NCBI GenBank assembly: GCA_016789955.1 | Contig: JAEUPB010000047.1 | Span: forward strand, 1-35,102 | Reading direction: 5' to 3' | Source: Rubrivivax sp. | GTDB lineage: Bacteria > Pseudomonadota > Gammaproteobacteria > Burkholderiales > Burkholderiaceae_C | DNA length: 35,102 nucleotides | Shown here: in pieces, positions 21,674 through 30,153 of the stretch | How the letters are laid out: every line of letters starts with the position of its first letter | Numbering within the stretch: position 1 is the first letter of the stretch | Program-made: the position numbers and the translations under genes | Notes under the pieces: generated by a model | What the model was told of the DNA's origin: nothing | Seen by the model: only the letters and a program-made list of their open reading frames with translations | Databases searched by the model: none

Positions 21674-24600
21674 CTATCCCGGCGCCGCCCCCGCGACCTC
21701 GCCGCGCCCGGCCGCCCAGGCCGCGCAGATCTCGCGCACGGTCCCGTTCGCGGCCAGGTAGGTGGCCCGCGGCACCACGTCGGCATACAGGTCCGCCAGC
21801 GCGTTCACGCCCCGGTGCGCCGATTCCAGCAGGCCCGCGGCACGCGGGTCGCCCAGCGGTGCCAGCACCCGGTACAGGTGGAACTGGGCATCCCCCGAGT
21901 CCGACCATCCGCCGCCGGCGGCCACCTCGGCCAGCAGCGCCTCGGCGGCTTCGAGCGCGGCGACCGGCTCGCCGAGCTCGGACAACGTGCGCGCCACCCG
22001 GCCGGACTCGGCCCAGGCCATGGCCGGGTAGCCGCATTCGGTGAAGGCGCGGGCTGCCTCGCGGCCCTGGTCCAGCGCGTCGCGCCAGCGGCCCAGGGCG
22101 CCCAGCGCCAGCCGCGCGCCGCGGCGCGCGAAGGCCTCGCTGCGGCGGTCCGCACTGAGCTGCGCGAGGCGCAGGGCGGCGGTCGCGGTCTCCAGGGCGC
22201 CCGGGCCGTCGCCCACCTCGGCCAGTACGCCGGCCAGGTTGGCGCAGGCCATCGCCTTCAGGCCGAACGCGCCCACCTCGTCGCACTCTCGGATCACCTG
22301 CCGGTACAGGTCGCGGGCCGGGTCGAACCGGCCGACCGTCTCCTCGATGACCGCCAGGTTCAGCAGCACGTTCATCACCCCGTGGCGGTTGCCATGCCCG
22401 CGGTAGAGGTCGATGGCCTGGCCGAAGCACGTCAGCGCCTGCCCGAGGCGGTCGGCCTCCATGTGGTGCACGCCGGTGTTGTTGAGGATGTTGGCCTCGG
22501 TCATCCAGTCGCCCACCGAACGCGCGCGCGCCAGGCCCTGCTCGACGTGGGCCTGCGCCTGTTCCCGGCGGCCGAGGCGGGTGAGGCAGATCGACAAGGC
22601 GTCGTGCAGGCGTGCGGCCTCCGCAGGGGCGCGTGCGCCCGCCCGCGCCAGCAGGCCTTCGCCGAGCGCGATCGCATCCTCGTAACGGGCCTCGCGGATC
22701 AGCAGCCACGCCCGGCCATAGGCCACCGCCAGGCGCAGCACGTCGTCGTCCAGCTGCTCGGCCAGCGACTCCAGCGTGGACACGGCCTGCCCGTGCTCCA
22801 CCGACTTCGCGGCGCGCAGCAGCACCGCGGCGCGCACCTGGTGCAGCGTGACGAGGCGGCGCAGGTCGCGGCCGTCGTCCAGCGCCAGCGCACGGCCTGC
22901 ATGGGCCAGCGCCAGTGAGTCGGCCTGGCGCCGTCCCGCGTCCTCGGCGGCGCGCGTCCAGTAGAGCAGCGCCTGCTGCGTGTCGCCGCCGCGCTCGTGG
23001 TGCTCGGCGATCTGGCTCGCCAGCTCGTTCTCGCGCCCCAGGCCGCGGGCCTGCAGCCACTGCGCCACCTGCGCGTGCGCGGCACGCTTGTCGGCCTTGA
23101 GCACCGTGCCGTAGGTCACCTGGTGCAGCAGGTGGTGGCGGAAGCCGTACTCGCGCGTGCCGTCGAAGCTGCTCTCGGCCTGCGGCAGCGCCAGCCCGCG
23201 CGCGTGCAGCGCCGGCAGCTCGCCGGGCGCGCGCGCGTCGATCGCCGCCAGCGCCTCGTCCCAGAACTGCGCGCCCACCACGCTGGCCTGCTGCAGGCTG
23301 CGCCGCTGGCCGGCCTCCAGCGCATCCAGCGTGGCCTGCAGCACGCCCACCAGCGTGGGCGGCACCTTCAGGTCCGCGAGGCCCTCGTCACGCACGCGCC
23401 AGCGCCCGCCGTCGGTCTGGATGACCTCGGTGTCCACCAGCATCTGCAGCAGGGCCTCCATGTAGAACGGGTTGCCCGCGGCTTGCTCGCGCAACAGTGC
23501 CACCAGCGACGGCGAGGGCTCGGCCAGGCGCACCAGCAGCGCGGCGGCCAGCGCGTCGCTGCCGCCGGCATCCAGCGGCGACAGGTCGAGCCGCTCGTGG
23601 CGGGGCCAGGCGGCGCCCCACTGCGGCCGGCGCTGCAGCAGCTCGGGGCGGGCCGCGCACAGCAGCATCACCGGCAGCTCGGGCGCGGTGGCCACCACGT
23701 GGTCGAGCGCGGCCAGCGACTCGTCGTCGGCCCACTGCAGGTCGTCCATCACCAGCACGGTCGGCTGCGCGGCGGCCTGGTGGCGCAGCAGGCGCATCCA
23801 GGCGTTCAGGCCGCGCGCCCGCAGCTGCCGCACGTCGCGCAGGATGCCGGCGATGTGCGGGCTGGCGCTGAAGTCCAGGCCGACGAGCTGCCCCAGCAGC
23901 GCCGTCTGCTCGTCCGCGGCCTCGCCGTAGACCGCGGCCAGCCCGGCCACGAAGCTGGCCTGCGCCTGGGCCTGCGTGTCGCTGTCGCGCACGCCCAGGC
24001 GCCAGAACAGCAGGTCGCGCAGCAGGCCGTAGGGCTGGCCCTGGCCCTGCGGGTGGCTGGCGACCCGCCACGCGGTGCACGAGAGGCCGGTCCCGGGCAG
24101 CGCGGCCTGGAACTCCGACAGCAGCCGGCTCTTGCCCAGCCCCGCCTCGCCGATCACGGTGGCCGCGTGCACGCCGCCACCGGGTGCGCAGGCCGCGGCC
24201 ACGCGCTCAAGCAGCCGGCCCAGCTCGTCGCTGCGGCCCACCATCGGGCTGCCCGGGCCCTCGGCGCCGCGCCGCAGGGCGCGCAGGCGCCGCTCTCGGG
24301 CGCCCGTCACCACGAAGCTGCGCAGCGGCTCCTGCAGCCCCTTCACCGGCATCGGGGGCTGCTCCAGCACGTCGAACACGTCCTGCACCTGGCGGTAGGT
24401 GTCGATGCTGATGCGCACCGTGCCGGGGGCGGCCGTCTGCTCCAGGCGCGCCGCGATGTTCACGGCGATGCCGCGGATGGTGCGCTCGGCATCCACGCCG
24501 CCGCCCAGCAGCACGCCGCCGGTGTGGATGCCCACGCGCACGCCGAAGCCGGCGTGGCCGTGGCGCTGCTCGACCTCGGCACCCAGCGCCCGCCCCAGCG

Positions 24601-25003
24601 CCTGCAGGGCCAGCCCGCAGTGCACCGCGCGCTCGGCGTCGTCCTCGGCGCTGGCCTCGGCGCCGAACGCGGCGAGCAGGTTGTCGCCAGCGTACTGCAG
24701 CACCTTGCCGCGCTGCGCCTCGACGATGGCGGTGCCGCGCGCCAGCGCATCGTCCATCACCGCGCTGATGGCCTCGGGGTCCAGGTGCTCGCTCAGGCGG
24801 GTGGAGCCCACCACGTCGAGGAAGAGGATGGAGACCTGCTTGAGGGTCTGGGTGGGTTCGGCGGCCGGTGCGGCCGACGCGAGCGCGGCGATCTTCGCGC
24901 GCAGGCCGGCGATCGAGGCGTCGACCACCGCGTCGCCGAGCAGGGCGCGCTGGGCCTCGAGCGCCGCGATGCCGGCTTCGAGTTGCTGCTGCTCGGGCGA
25001 CAT
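21674..25003 (-). CDS. Adenylate/guanylate cyclase - AAA ATPase - TPR signalling protein
   Basis: A 1109-residue three-part protein. Residues 1-45 are coiled-coil-like. The class III cyclase domain (55-235) shows metal-binding Asp63 (ILFLDVVGST) and Asp107 (YAGDNLLAAFG), and the transition-state Asn182/Arg186 pair (AVNIAARLE), so it should be active. The ATPase domain has Walker A GEAGLGKS (285-292) and Walker B VLVMDDLQWADD near 425. The C-terminal 500 residues are TPR-like helical repeats (ALTCFGQAIDLYRGHGNRHG and others). Such proteins act as large cytoplasmic sensors making cAMP or cGMP. The ATG at 25003 lies 20 nt after the vapC2 stop on the same strand, so it may be transcribed with the toxin-antitoxin pair. 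It ends 150 nt before the catabolic operon. Confidence 0.85.
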   Translation of the reverse strand: MSPEQQQLEAGIAALEAQRALLGDAVVDASIAGLRAKIAALASAAPAAEPTQTLKQVSILFLDVVGSTRLSEHLDPEAISAVMDDALARGTAIVEAQRGKVLQYAGDNLLAAFGAEASAEDDAERAVHCGLALQALGRALGAEVEQRHGHAGFGVRVGIHTGGVLLGGGVDAERTIRGIAVNIAARLEQTAAPGTVRISIDTYRQVQDVFDVLEQPPMPVKGLQEPLRSFVVTGARERRLRALRRGAEGPGSPMVGRSDELGRLLERVAAACAPGGGVHAATVIGEAGLGKSRLLSEFQAALPGTGLSCTAWRVASHPQGQGQPYGLLRDLLFWRLGVRDSDTQAQAQASFVAGLAAVYGEAADEQTALLGQLVGLDFSASPHIAGILRDVRQLRARGLNAWMRLLRHQAAAQPTVLVMDDLQWADDESLAALDHVVATAPELPVMLLCAARPELLQRRPQWGAAWPRHERLDLSPLDAGGSDALAAALLVRLAEPSPSLVALLREQAAGNPFYMEALLQMLVDTEVIQTDGGRWRVRDEGLADLKVPPTLVGVLQATLDALEAGQRRSLQQASVVGAQFWDEALAAIDARAPGELPALHARGLALPQAESSFDGTREYGFRHHLLHQVTYGTVLKADKRAAHAQVAQWLQARGLGRENELASQIAEHHERGGDTQQALLYWTRAAEDAGRRQADSLALAHAGRALALDDGRDLRRLVTLHQVRAAVLLRAAKSVEHGQAVSTLESLAEQLDDDVLRLAVAYGRAWLLIREARYEDAIALGEGLLARAGARAPAEAARLHDALSICLTRLGRREQAQAHVEQGLARARSVGDWMTEANILNNTGVHHMEADRLGQALTCFGQAIDLYRGHGNRHGVMNVLLNLAVIEETVGRFDPARDLYRQVIRECDEVGAFGLKAMACANLAGVLAEVGDGPGALETATAALRLAQLSADRRSEAFARRGARLALGALGRWRDALDQGREAARAFTECGYPAMAWAESGRVARTLSELGEPVAALEAAEALLAEVAAGGGWSDSGDAQFHLYRVLAPLGDPRAAGLLESAHRGVNALADLYADVVPRATYLAANGTVREICAAWAAGRGEVAGAAPG

Positions 25004-25023
25004 GCGCCGCAGGATATCGTGCC

Positions 25024-25458
25024 CTATGCGACCAACGGATTGCGCACCGTGAGCGCCGGAAAGCGCGAGAAGTCCCGGTCGGCCGACCACAGCTCCGAGA
25101 CACCGTGCGACAGGCAGATGGCGGCGATGCGCGCGTCATGAACGGCCCCGCCCCGGCATTTGGCAGCCAGCGCCAGCGACTCGAGATGCGCCAGGTGCTC
25201 GTCCGCTTCGCCGATGAACGCAAGGTTGGGCAACGAGTGCAGCGCGCGCAGCTGCGCGAAGACGGTGGTGGTGGGTGTCGGGGTCTTGTAGATGCGCGGA
25301 TGCGTCACGATCGCGAAGAACTCGTGGGCGCAGGGCCAGGGGATCGCCCAGGGGCGCGGCCCGGCGGCCAGGGTCTCGACCACGGCGCGCGCGCGTTCGT
25401 GGAACGGCGAGTCCGAGCGGTGCGCGTAGACCAGGACGTTCGTGTCAACCGCGATCAC
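25024..25458 (-). CDS. vapC: VapC-type PIN-domain toxin (second pair)
   Basis: A 144-residue PIN-domain ribonuclease starting with GTG (25458) as VIAVDTNVLVYAHRSDS; Asp5 is the first metal ligand. Glu is present in CAHEFFAIVTHPRIY, and the distal acidic residues are in GGAVHDARIAAIC and ADRDFSRF. All four catalytic acids are thus visible, unlike VapC1 at 3392. The start overlaps the antitoxin stop by 14 nt (25445-25458), showing coupling. The longer frame upstream of the GTG simply runs through the antitoxin gene. Product is a toxin held by the VapB encoded just upstream. Confidence 0.87.
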   Translation of the reverse strand: MIAVDTNVLVYAHRSDSPFHERARAVVETLAAGPRPWAIPWPCAHEFFAIVTHPRIYKTPTPTTTVFAQLRALHSLPNLAFIGEADEHLAHLESLALAAKCRGGAVHDARIAAICLSHGVSELWSADRDFSRFPALTVRNPLVA

Positions 25459-25687
25459 GGTAGATCTCGTCGCGCACCTGGTCCCACCGCGTTGCACTGA
25501 ACTCGGGAGTCAGCCCGTCCCCCTGGAACGGCTGCACCGAGAACGGCGCGGCGCGCTTGCGCGCGCGCGAGCGCAGCGCTAGGCGCAGGCCCTCCTCGAT
25601 GAGCGCCTTGAGCGTGGAGTTCTCGCGCCGCGCCACGGCCTTGCTGCGTTCGAGCAGATCATCGGGCAGTTCGATGGTCGTCTTCAT
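25445..25687 (-). CDS. vapB: VapB-type antitoxin (second pair)
   Basis: An 80-residue ribbon-helix-helix antitoxin starting MKTTIELPDDLLERSKAVARRE, with LKALIEEGLRLAL as the second helix and an acidic C-terminal tail (PEFSATRWDQVRDEIYRDRG) for toxin binding. ATG 25687 is chosen because it starts the canonical motif; upstream translation is Arg/Pro-rich shadow. The gene is preceded by palindromes (25688-25722) that may be the autoregulatory operator. It resembles the antitoxin at 3157-3402. Confidence 0.87.
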   Translation of the reverse strand: MKTTIELPDDLLERSKAVARRENSTLKALIEEGLRLALRSRARKRAAPFSVQPFQGDGLTPEFSATRWDQVRDEIYRDRG

Positions 25688-25722
25688 ATGGGTCGCCCAT
25701 CTTGCGGATATGGGCCATATGG
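25688..25722 (-). promoter_or_regulatory. Palindromes upstream of vapB2 (candidate operator)
   Basis: Two perfect inverted repeats precede the antitoxin start: ATGGG-TCG-CCCAT (25688-25700) and ATATGG-G-CCATAT (25708-25720), the latter overlapping an 8-bp palindrome CCATATGG (25715-25722). On the coding strand CCATAT occurs three times. The AT-rich composition contrasts with its surroundings. By analogy with other VapBC loci, this is the likely autorepression site. Confidence 0.55.
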
Positions 25723-25827
25723 TAGCGGGCACGATGCACGGCGGCGGCGCCGCCTTCGATCGGCCCCGGCCGGTGGTCCTGCCGGACTGCCGGGGCCGAC
25801 GGGGACGACCACCACGCCTTCGGCCCT

Positions 25828-26631
25828 TCAGCGCTCGCCACCCCACGGGTCGCCCGCGCGACCCTCGGCCCGCCCGCGCCGACGGGCCGCCAGGATGCGC
25901 TGCTCGCGGAAGTACGCCGCCTCCATGTCGCGCGGCCAGTAGCCGAGCAGCGCGTGGCCCACGGGCATGGCCTCATAGCGCCGCATCACGCCGTTCCAGC
26001 GCGCGAGCAGGGCCACGGCCAGGCCGCAGAGGAACCCGATGCCATGCGCCACGAAGTTGACGCCATCGTCCTCGTCCAGCTTGCCGTGCTCGGAGATGGT
26101 CCGCGCCACGTCCATGCCGAACCACAGCAGCAGCAGCCAGATCGCGCTCAGGTGGAACTTGAAGACCGGGAACACGACGATCATCAGCCGCACGCTGCAC
26201 GGCTGCCGGGCGAACAGCACCGCATAGGCCCCCGCCACGCCCGCGATGCAGCCCGACGCGCCGACGCTCGGGATGTGCGAGGCCTCGTTGCCGAACACGA
26301 ACACGAGGTCGCCGAGGAACCCCGAAAGCAGGTACAGCACCAGGAACCCAAGCGGCCCCAGCACGTCCTCGACGTTGTCGCCGAACAGGTACAGGAACAT
26401 CATGTTGCCGAGCAGGTGCATCCAGCCCGAGTGCAGGAAGTTCGCGGTGAGGAACTGGAACCAGCGCGCGTCTGCGGGCGTGAGCCCGTAGCGCGTGTAC
26501 CAGGCCTCGGCGGCCTGCTCGGCACCCGGCATCGCGAGGAACACGCCGACGTTGATCGCGATCAGCGCGTACACCACCCAGTGCACGTGCTTGAGCGAGC
26601 TCTCTTCCTCCCAGGGCAGCAGCCAGATCAT
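25828..26631 (-). CDS. Rhomboid-family intramembrane serine protease
   Basis: A 267-residue rhomboid with about six membrane helices. The catalytic Ser126 is in GASGCIAG (124-131) and the catalytic His196 in NFVAHGIGF; HSGWMHLLGNMMFLYLFGDNVED (68-90) holds the conserved His/Asn oxyanion helix. It cleaves membrane-spanning substrates within the inner membrane. A cytoplasmic Arg-rich tail of about 35 residues (RRRGRAEGRAGDPWGG) ends the protein. The ATG at 26631 is preceded by GGAG 7 nt upstream. It is divergent from the amidohydrolase gene, with 267 nt between, where nothing else is evident. Confidence 0.9.
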   Translation of the reverse strand: MIWLLPWEEESSLKHVHWVVYALIAINVGVFLAMPGAEQAAEAWYTRYGLTPADARWFQFLTANFLHSGWMHLLGNMMFLYLFGDNVEDVLGPLGFLVLYLLSGFLGDLVFVFGNEASHIPSVGASGCIAGVAGAYAVLFARQPCSVRLMIVVFPVFKFHLSAIWLLLLWFGMDVARTISEHGKLDEDDGVNFVAHGIGFLCGLAVALLARWNGVMRRYEAMPVGHALLGYWPRDMEAAYFREQRILAARRRGRAEGRAGDPWGGER

Positions 26632-26898
26632 CGGAGGGCTCCGTTGCGGATGCCCATGCCGGGGCGGCGGTGCCATCGACGGATGCTCATGGTTCGTTGC
26701 TCCTGGCCGGGGCGCGGGCGCCCAGTGTCGCGGTGTTCGAGCGGAATCGCTCAGGACGATGGTCGGCGCTGACCGTTGCGGGGGCGTTGCGCACGCGCCG
26801 CCACCCGTGGCGGGGCGGGTCTGATCCATCGGCCGCCACCGCCACCCAGCGCAGAATCACCGCCGCCGGCGTTCCCGCCCGCCCGCACCGGAGGCCCC

Positions 26899-28269
26899 AT
26901 GCGCGACAGCGACCCCCACGGCCAGCGCCTGCCCATCAAGCTGGACACCACCTCCAACGGCGAGTTCGCGCCGGTGCCGCTGTGGCCGGCGAACGTCGAG
27001 GCCAATCGGCTGGCGCACGAGGCCGCGGCCGCGAACGCCAAGCGGCTGGGCCTCTCCAAGCGCGCGTTCCTCACCTCGGCCTGCGGCGCGGCCAGCACGC
27101 TGCTGGCCTTCAACGCGGCCAACGCCGCCGCCGGGCGCACCGGCGGCCTGTTCGAGCTGCCGCGTGATGCGGCGCTGGACCTGCAGCTCGCCCGCGCGCA
27201 GGTGGGCCCCGCGAAGCAGGAGTTCATCCTCGACGTGCAGGGCCACTACATCGACACGCCCAAGGGCAACCCGAAGAACGCCGACGTGTTCCTCAAGGAC
27301 GTGTTCATGGACAGCGACACCGACGTGATGGTGCTGTCGTTCGTGCCTTCATCGCGCACCGCCGAACCGGTGACGATCCAGGCCGCCGACGAGGTGCGCC
27401 GCCTGGTGGACAAGCTCGAGGGCACGCACCGGCTGCTGCTGCACGGGCGCGTCAACCCGAACCAGCCCGGCGACCTGGAGGGCATGGACGAGCTGCACGA
27501 GAAGTGGCGCGTCAGCGCCTGGAAGACCTACACGCAATACGGCCCGAACGGCCGCGGCTACTTCCTGCACGACGACGCGGGCATCCGCTTCATCGAGAAG
27601 GCGCGCGCGCTGGGCGTGAAGACCATCTGCATCCACAAGGGGCTGCCGTTCGGCGCGCGCTCGTACGAGCACAGCCAGTGCAGCGACATCGGCATCGTCG
27701 CCAGGCGCTTCCCGGACGTGAACTTCCTCATCTACCACTCGGGCTACGTCACCACCGTCACCGAGCAGGCCTACGACCCGAGCGGCACGCGCGACGGCAT
27801 CGACACGCTGATCACCAGCCTGCGCCGGAACGACGTGAAGCCGAACAGCAACGTCTACGCCGAGCTCGGCAGCACGTGGCGCTTCCTGATGCGCGACCCC
27901 GAGCAGGCGGCGCACGCGCTGGGCAAGTTGATCGTGGCCTGCGGCGAGCACAACGTGCTGTGGGGCACCGACTCGATCTGGTACGGCTCGCCGCAGGACC
28001 AGATCCAGGCCTTCCGCACCTTCCAGATTTCGCCGGCGCTGCGCGAGCGACACGGCTACCCGGAGATCACGCCGGCGCTGCGCGCGGGGATCTTCGGGAT
28101 GAACGCGGCGAAGGTCTACGGCCTCTCGCCCACCGAGGTGAAGCGCTACACCGCGGGCGACCGCGTCGCGCAGCAGCGGATGGCGTACCTGGAGCGGCCC
28201 GACCCGCATTTCCGGACGCACGGGCCGAAGACGCGGCGGGAGTACCTGAAGGTGGCCGAGTTCCCTTGA
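26899..28269 (+). CDS. Amidohydrolase-family (TIM-barrel) protein with internal Tat-like signal
   Basis: A 456-residue protein of the amidohydrolase-2 family. Probable metal or catalytic residues are in DVQGHYID (His116), AWKTYTQYG (Lys209), ICIHKGLPF (His246), LIYHSGY (His280) and LWGTDSIW (Asp358); the first motif has only one of the two His residues of HxH. Residues 52-78 (LSKRAFLTSACGAASTLLAF, then AxA) look like a Tat-type signal, but after a 50-residue leader, with Lys-Arg instead of Arg-Arg. GGAG 5 nt before ATG 26899 supports this start. A 52-bp piece of its 5' region is duplicated at 5003-5054. Substrate unknown; decarboxylases and lactonases are in this family. Confidence 0.8.
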   Translation: MRDSDPHGQRLPIKLDTTSNGEFAPVPLWPANVEANRLAHEAAAANAKRLGLSKRAFLTSACGAASTLLAFNAANAAAGRTGGLFELPRDAALDLQLARAQVGPAKQEFILDVQGHYIDTPKGNPKNADVFLKDVFMDSDTDVMVLSFVPSSRTAEPVTIQAADEVRRLVDKLEGTHRLLLHGRVNPNQPGDLEGMDELHEKWRVSAWKTYTQYGPNGRGYFLHDDAGIRFIEKARALGVKTICIHKGLPFGARSYEHSQCSDIGIVARRFPDVNFLIYHSGYVTTVTEQAYDPSGTRDGIDTLITSLRRNDVKPNSNVYAELGSTWRFLMRDPEQAAHALGKLIVACGEHNVLWGTDSIWYGSPQDQIQAFRTFQISPALRERHGYPEITPALRAGIFGMNAAKVYGLSPTEVKRYTAGDRVAQQRMAYLERPDPHFRTHGPKTRREYLKVAEFP

Positions 28270-28364
28270 GTTAGGGGTGCGCGCGCCGGCGCTGTCGGAT
28301 CCGGTCGCCACGTTCCGATTCCACCTATGTGCGACCGTCGTCGCAGCCCGGCGCCGCGCCGCGG

Positions 28365-28672
28365 GACGTGACGGCCGAGGTCGCGTGGCGCCTCTCCGAT
28401 GCCGATCTCCAGATCAACACGATGGGCTATGGAGAGACGACGCGGCGGGCGTGCATGGCCGCAGCGAAGTGACGCTGCGCCTGCCGAGCCTGGTGTCGAT
28501 CGAGCTCACGCCGGGCGCCTCGTCGTTGATGTCCGGCGGCACGGTGTCGCTGGTGGCGACGGGCACCTACAAGGACGACTCGACCCGCAACATCACGCCC
28601 CGGCTCGCCTGGGCCAGCAACAACGCGGCCGCTGCGTCGCCGGTCGCGGGCGAGGCCGGCACGACGGGCCAG
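28365..28672 (+). pseudogene. Decayed fragment of a BIG2 (bacterial Ig-like) surface protein
   Basis: Two BIG2-type pieces are recognisable in different frames. The first (28365 to about 28440) reads DVTAEVAWRLSDADLQINTM; the second (28463-28672) reads LVSIELTPGASSLMSGGTVS then LVATGTYKDDSTRNITPRLA and WASNN, the classical Ig-like sequence. There is no start, no signal peptide and no stop-to-stop continuity, so this is a frameshifted and truncated remnant of an extracellular adhesin-like protein. It fills the gap between the amidohydrolase and the ATPase; 28673-28748 holds nothing I can identify. Confidence 0.65.
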
Positions 28673-28748
28673 CGAGCGCCGCTGCCCGGATCGGTCACTC
28701 GTGCGCAGGAACGCGGTCCCGTCGGGTGTCGTCGGCCTCGGCACAGGC

Positions 28749-29906
28749 TCACGGCGGCGTCAGCGCACTCCACAGCGGCACCGCCTCGATGCCCGCCGCC
28801 AGCTCGTAGCGGTGCCGGCCCGGATGGACCACATACAGCGCGTCCAGTTGCAGGTCGTCGATCGCGATGCGCATCGACTTGGTGACTGTCGGCGCATCGC
28901 TGCGCTTGAACTCCACGCCGATGCGTCGATCACCCTGGATCATCAACAGGTCGAGCTCGGCGCCCTGGTGCGTGGCCCAGAAGTAGGCTTGCTCGGGCTT
29001 GGCCAGGCGCAGCACCTGTTCCAGGGCGTGGCCCTCCCAGCTCGCGCCGCAGCGCGGATGGGCCAGCAGGTCGGGCAACGTGCCCACGTCGAGCATGGCG
29101 TGCAGCAGGCCGCTGTCGCGGAAGTAGACCTTGGGCGACTTCACCTGGCGCTTGGCCAGGTTCTCGTGCCAGGGCTGCAGCTGCCGGACCATCAGCGTCT
29201 GCGTCAAGGCATCGAGGTAGCGACGAACCGTCGGCTCCGAGACGCCCAGCGATCGGGCGGGATCCGCGGCCGACCAGACGTTGCCGTGCACATGCGCCAG
29301 CATGCGCCAGAAACGCAACATCGCCGGGGCCGCGATGCCGATGCCCAACTGCGGCAGATCCACTTCGGCGTGCGAGGCGATCGCCTGCCGCCGCCAGGCC
29401 AGGCTGTCGGCATCGCTCCCAGCCAGGAAGGCCCGCGGGAAGCCGCCCCGCACCCACAGGCTGTCGGCACGCGCGGCGTCCCAGGATCTCTCGGCAGGGC
29501 ACACCTCGGTCAGGTCGAAGCCTTGCACCTCGACCACCTCGATCCGGCCGAGCAGCGACTCGCCGGCCTGGCGCAGCAGCGCCGGCGATGCGCTGCCCAG
29601 CAGCAGATACTGGCCGGGCGCATCGCTGCGGTCCATCAGGGCCCTGAGCGTGGGGAACAAGCCCGGTCGACGCTGCACCTCGTCGATCACCACCAGGCCC
29701 TCGAGCCGGGAGAGCGTGGAGTACGGCTCGGCCAGACGCGAGACGTCGAGCGGGTTCTCCAGGTCGAAGTAGCGTGACGACTCGGCGGACAGGAAGTGGC
29801 GCGCCAGGGTGGTCTTGCCGGACTGCCTCGGGCCGACGAGGACGACCGCGCGCGAACGGGCCAGCGCCCGGGCGACAGCGGCATTCAGCGAGGGGCGTGC
29901 GACCAC
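28749..29906 (-). CDS. AAA-family ATPase with DUF4143 domain
   Basis: A 385-residue protein: AAA_14 ATPase domain at the N-terminus (Walker A GPRQSGKTT, 25-33; Walker B LVVIDEV, 71-77; sensor-like LLLGSASPAL near 105) and a DUF4143 nuclease-fold domain at the C-terminus (FRDSGLLHAML, SWEGHALEQVL, AELDLLM and GVEFKRSD, where the ELD...EFKRS pattern resembles a PD-(D/E)XK core). The family is widespread and mobile, and its role is not settled. The start is GTG 29906; a -10-like TACACT ends 5 nt before it, so the message may be leaderless. A deleted 3' copy lies at 4848-5010. It separates a BIG2 remnant from a truncated HxlR gene, suggesting insertion. Confidence 0.85.
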   Translation of the reverse strand: MVARPSLNAAVARALARSRAVVLVGPRQSGKTTLARHFLSAESSRYFDLENPLDVSRLAEPYSTLSRLEGLVVIDEVQRRPGLFPTLRALMDRSDAPGQYLLLGSASPALLRQAGESLLGRIEVVEVQGFDLTEVCPAERSWDAARADSLWVRGGFPRAFLAGSDADSLAWRRQAIASHAEVDLPQLGIGIAAPAMLRFWRMLAHVHGNVWSAADPARSLGVSEPTVRRYLDALTQTLMVRQLQPWHENLAKRQVKSPKVYFRDSGLLHAMLDVGTLPDLLAHPRCGASWEGHALEQVLRLAKPEQAYFWATHQGAELDLLMIQGDRRIGVEFKRSDAPTVTKSMRIAIDDLQLDALYVVHPGRHRYELAAGIEAVPLWSALTPP

Positions 29907-29926
29907 GCGTCAGTGTAGCTTCAATC

Positions 29927-29961
29927 CATGAAATACGAACATGCCGTGTTGCTTTTTCATG
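29927..29961 (-). promoter_or_regulatory. Symmetric nested dyad upstream of the DUF4143 ATPase
   Basis: The 35-bp segment has the symmetric layout CATGAAA-N4-AACA-N5-TGTT-N4-TTTCATG and is AT-rich in a GC-rich region. It is 21 nt upstream of the GTG of the ATPase and just before its -10-like element. It could be an operator for a dimeric repressor. No known consensus is recognised. Confidence 0.35.
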
Positions 29962-30027
29962 TACCAGGGACCCGCACCTCCGCGAGAAAGGCGGCCCGGT
30001 CGTTGCGCATGCTGCGAACCACCGCCG

Positions 30028-30147
30028 GCGCAGGTCGCGCACGATCAGCAGCGACCAGGCGTCGCCCAGCAGTTCCAGGGCCAGGCTGATCGGGCAGCCG
30101 GATCGACGTGGGCGGCGTGCGGCGGGCGGGGCCATCACCGGCATCAT
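30028..30147 (-). pseudogene. Truncated HxlR-family regulator (N-terminal 40 residues)
   Basis: The frame begins MMPVMAPPAARRPRRSGCPI and continues SLALELLGDAWSLLIVRDLR, the unmistakable start of HxlR-type winged helix regulators (RRSGCP-x-AL-LxGDxWxLLIxRDL). After RDLR the similarity ends at once; the frame runs on into unrelated Arg/Pro-rich translation across the ATPase gene. About two thirds of the DNA-binding domain is gone, so no functional protein is expected. The intact palindrome at 30154-30174 is probably its former operator, or one shared with the neighbouring gene. Confidence 0.7.
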
Positions 30148-30153
30148 CGCAGA

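Noticed and set aside
22997-25141. A 714-codon plus-strand open frame opposite the cyclase-ATPase gene
   Set aside because: Same composition artefact; the minus strand carries clear cyclase and Walker motifs.
26632-26898. An additional gene in the gap between the rhomboid and amidohydrolase genes
   Set aside because: Open frames here are only extensions of neighbouring genes with Pro/Arg-rich translation and no ribosome binding site.
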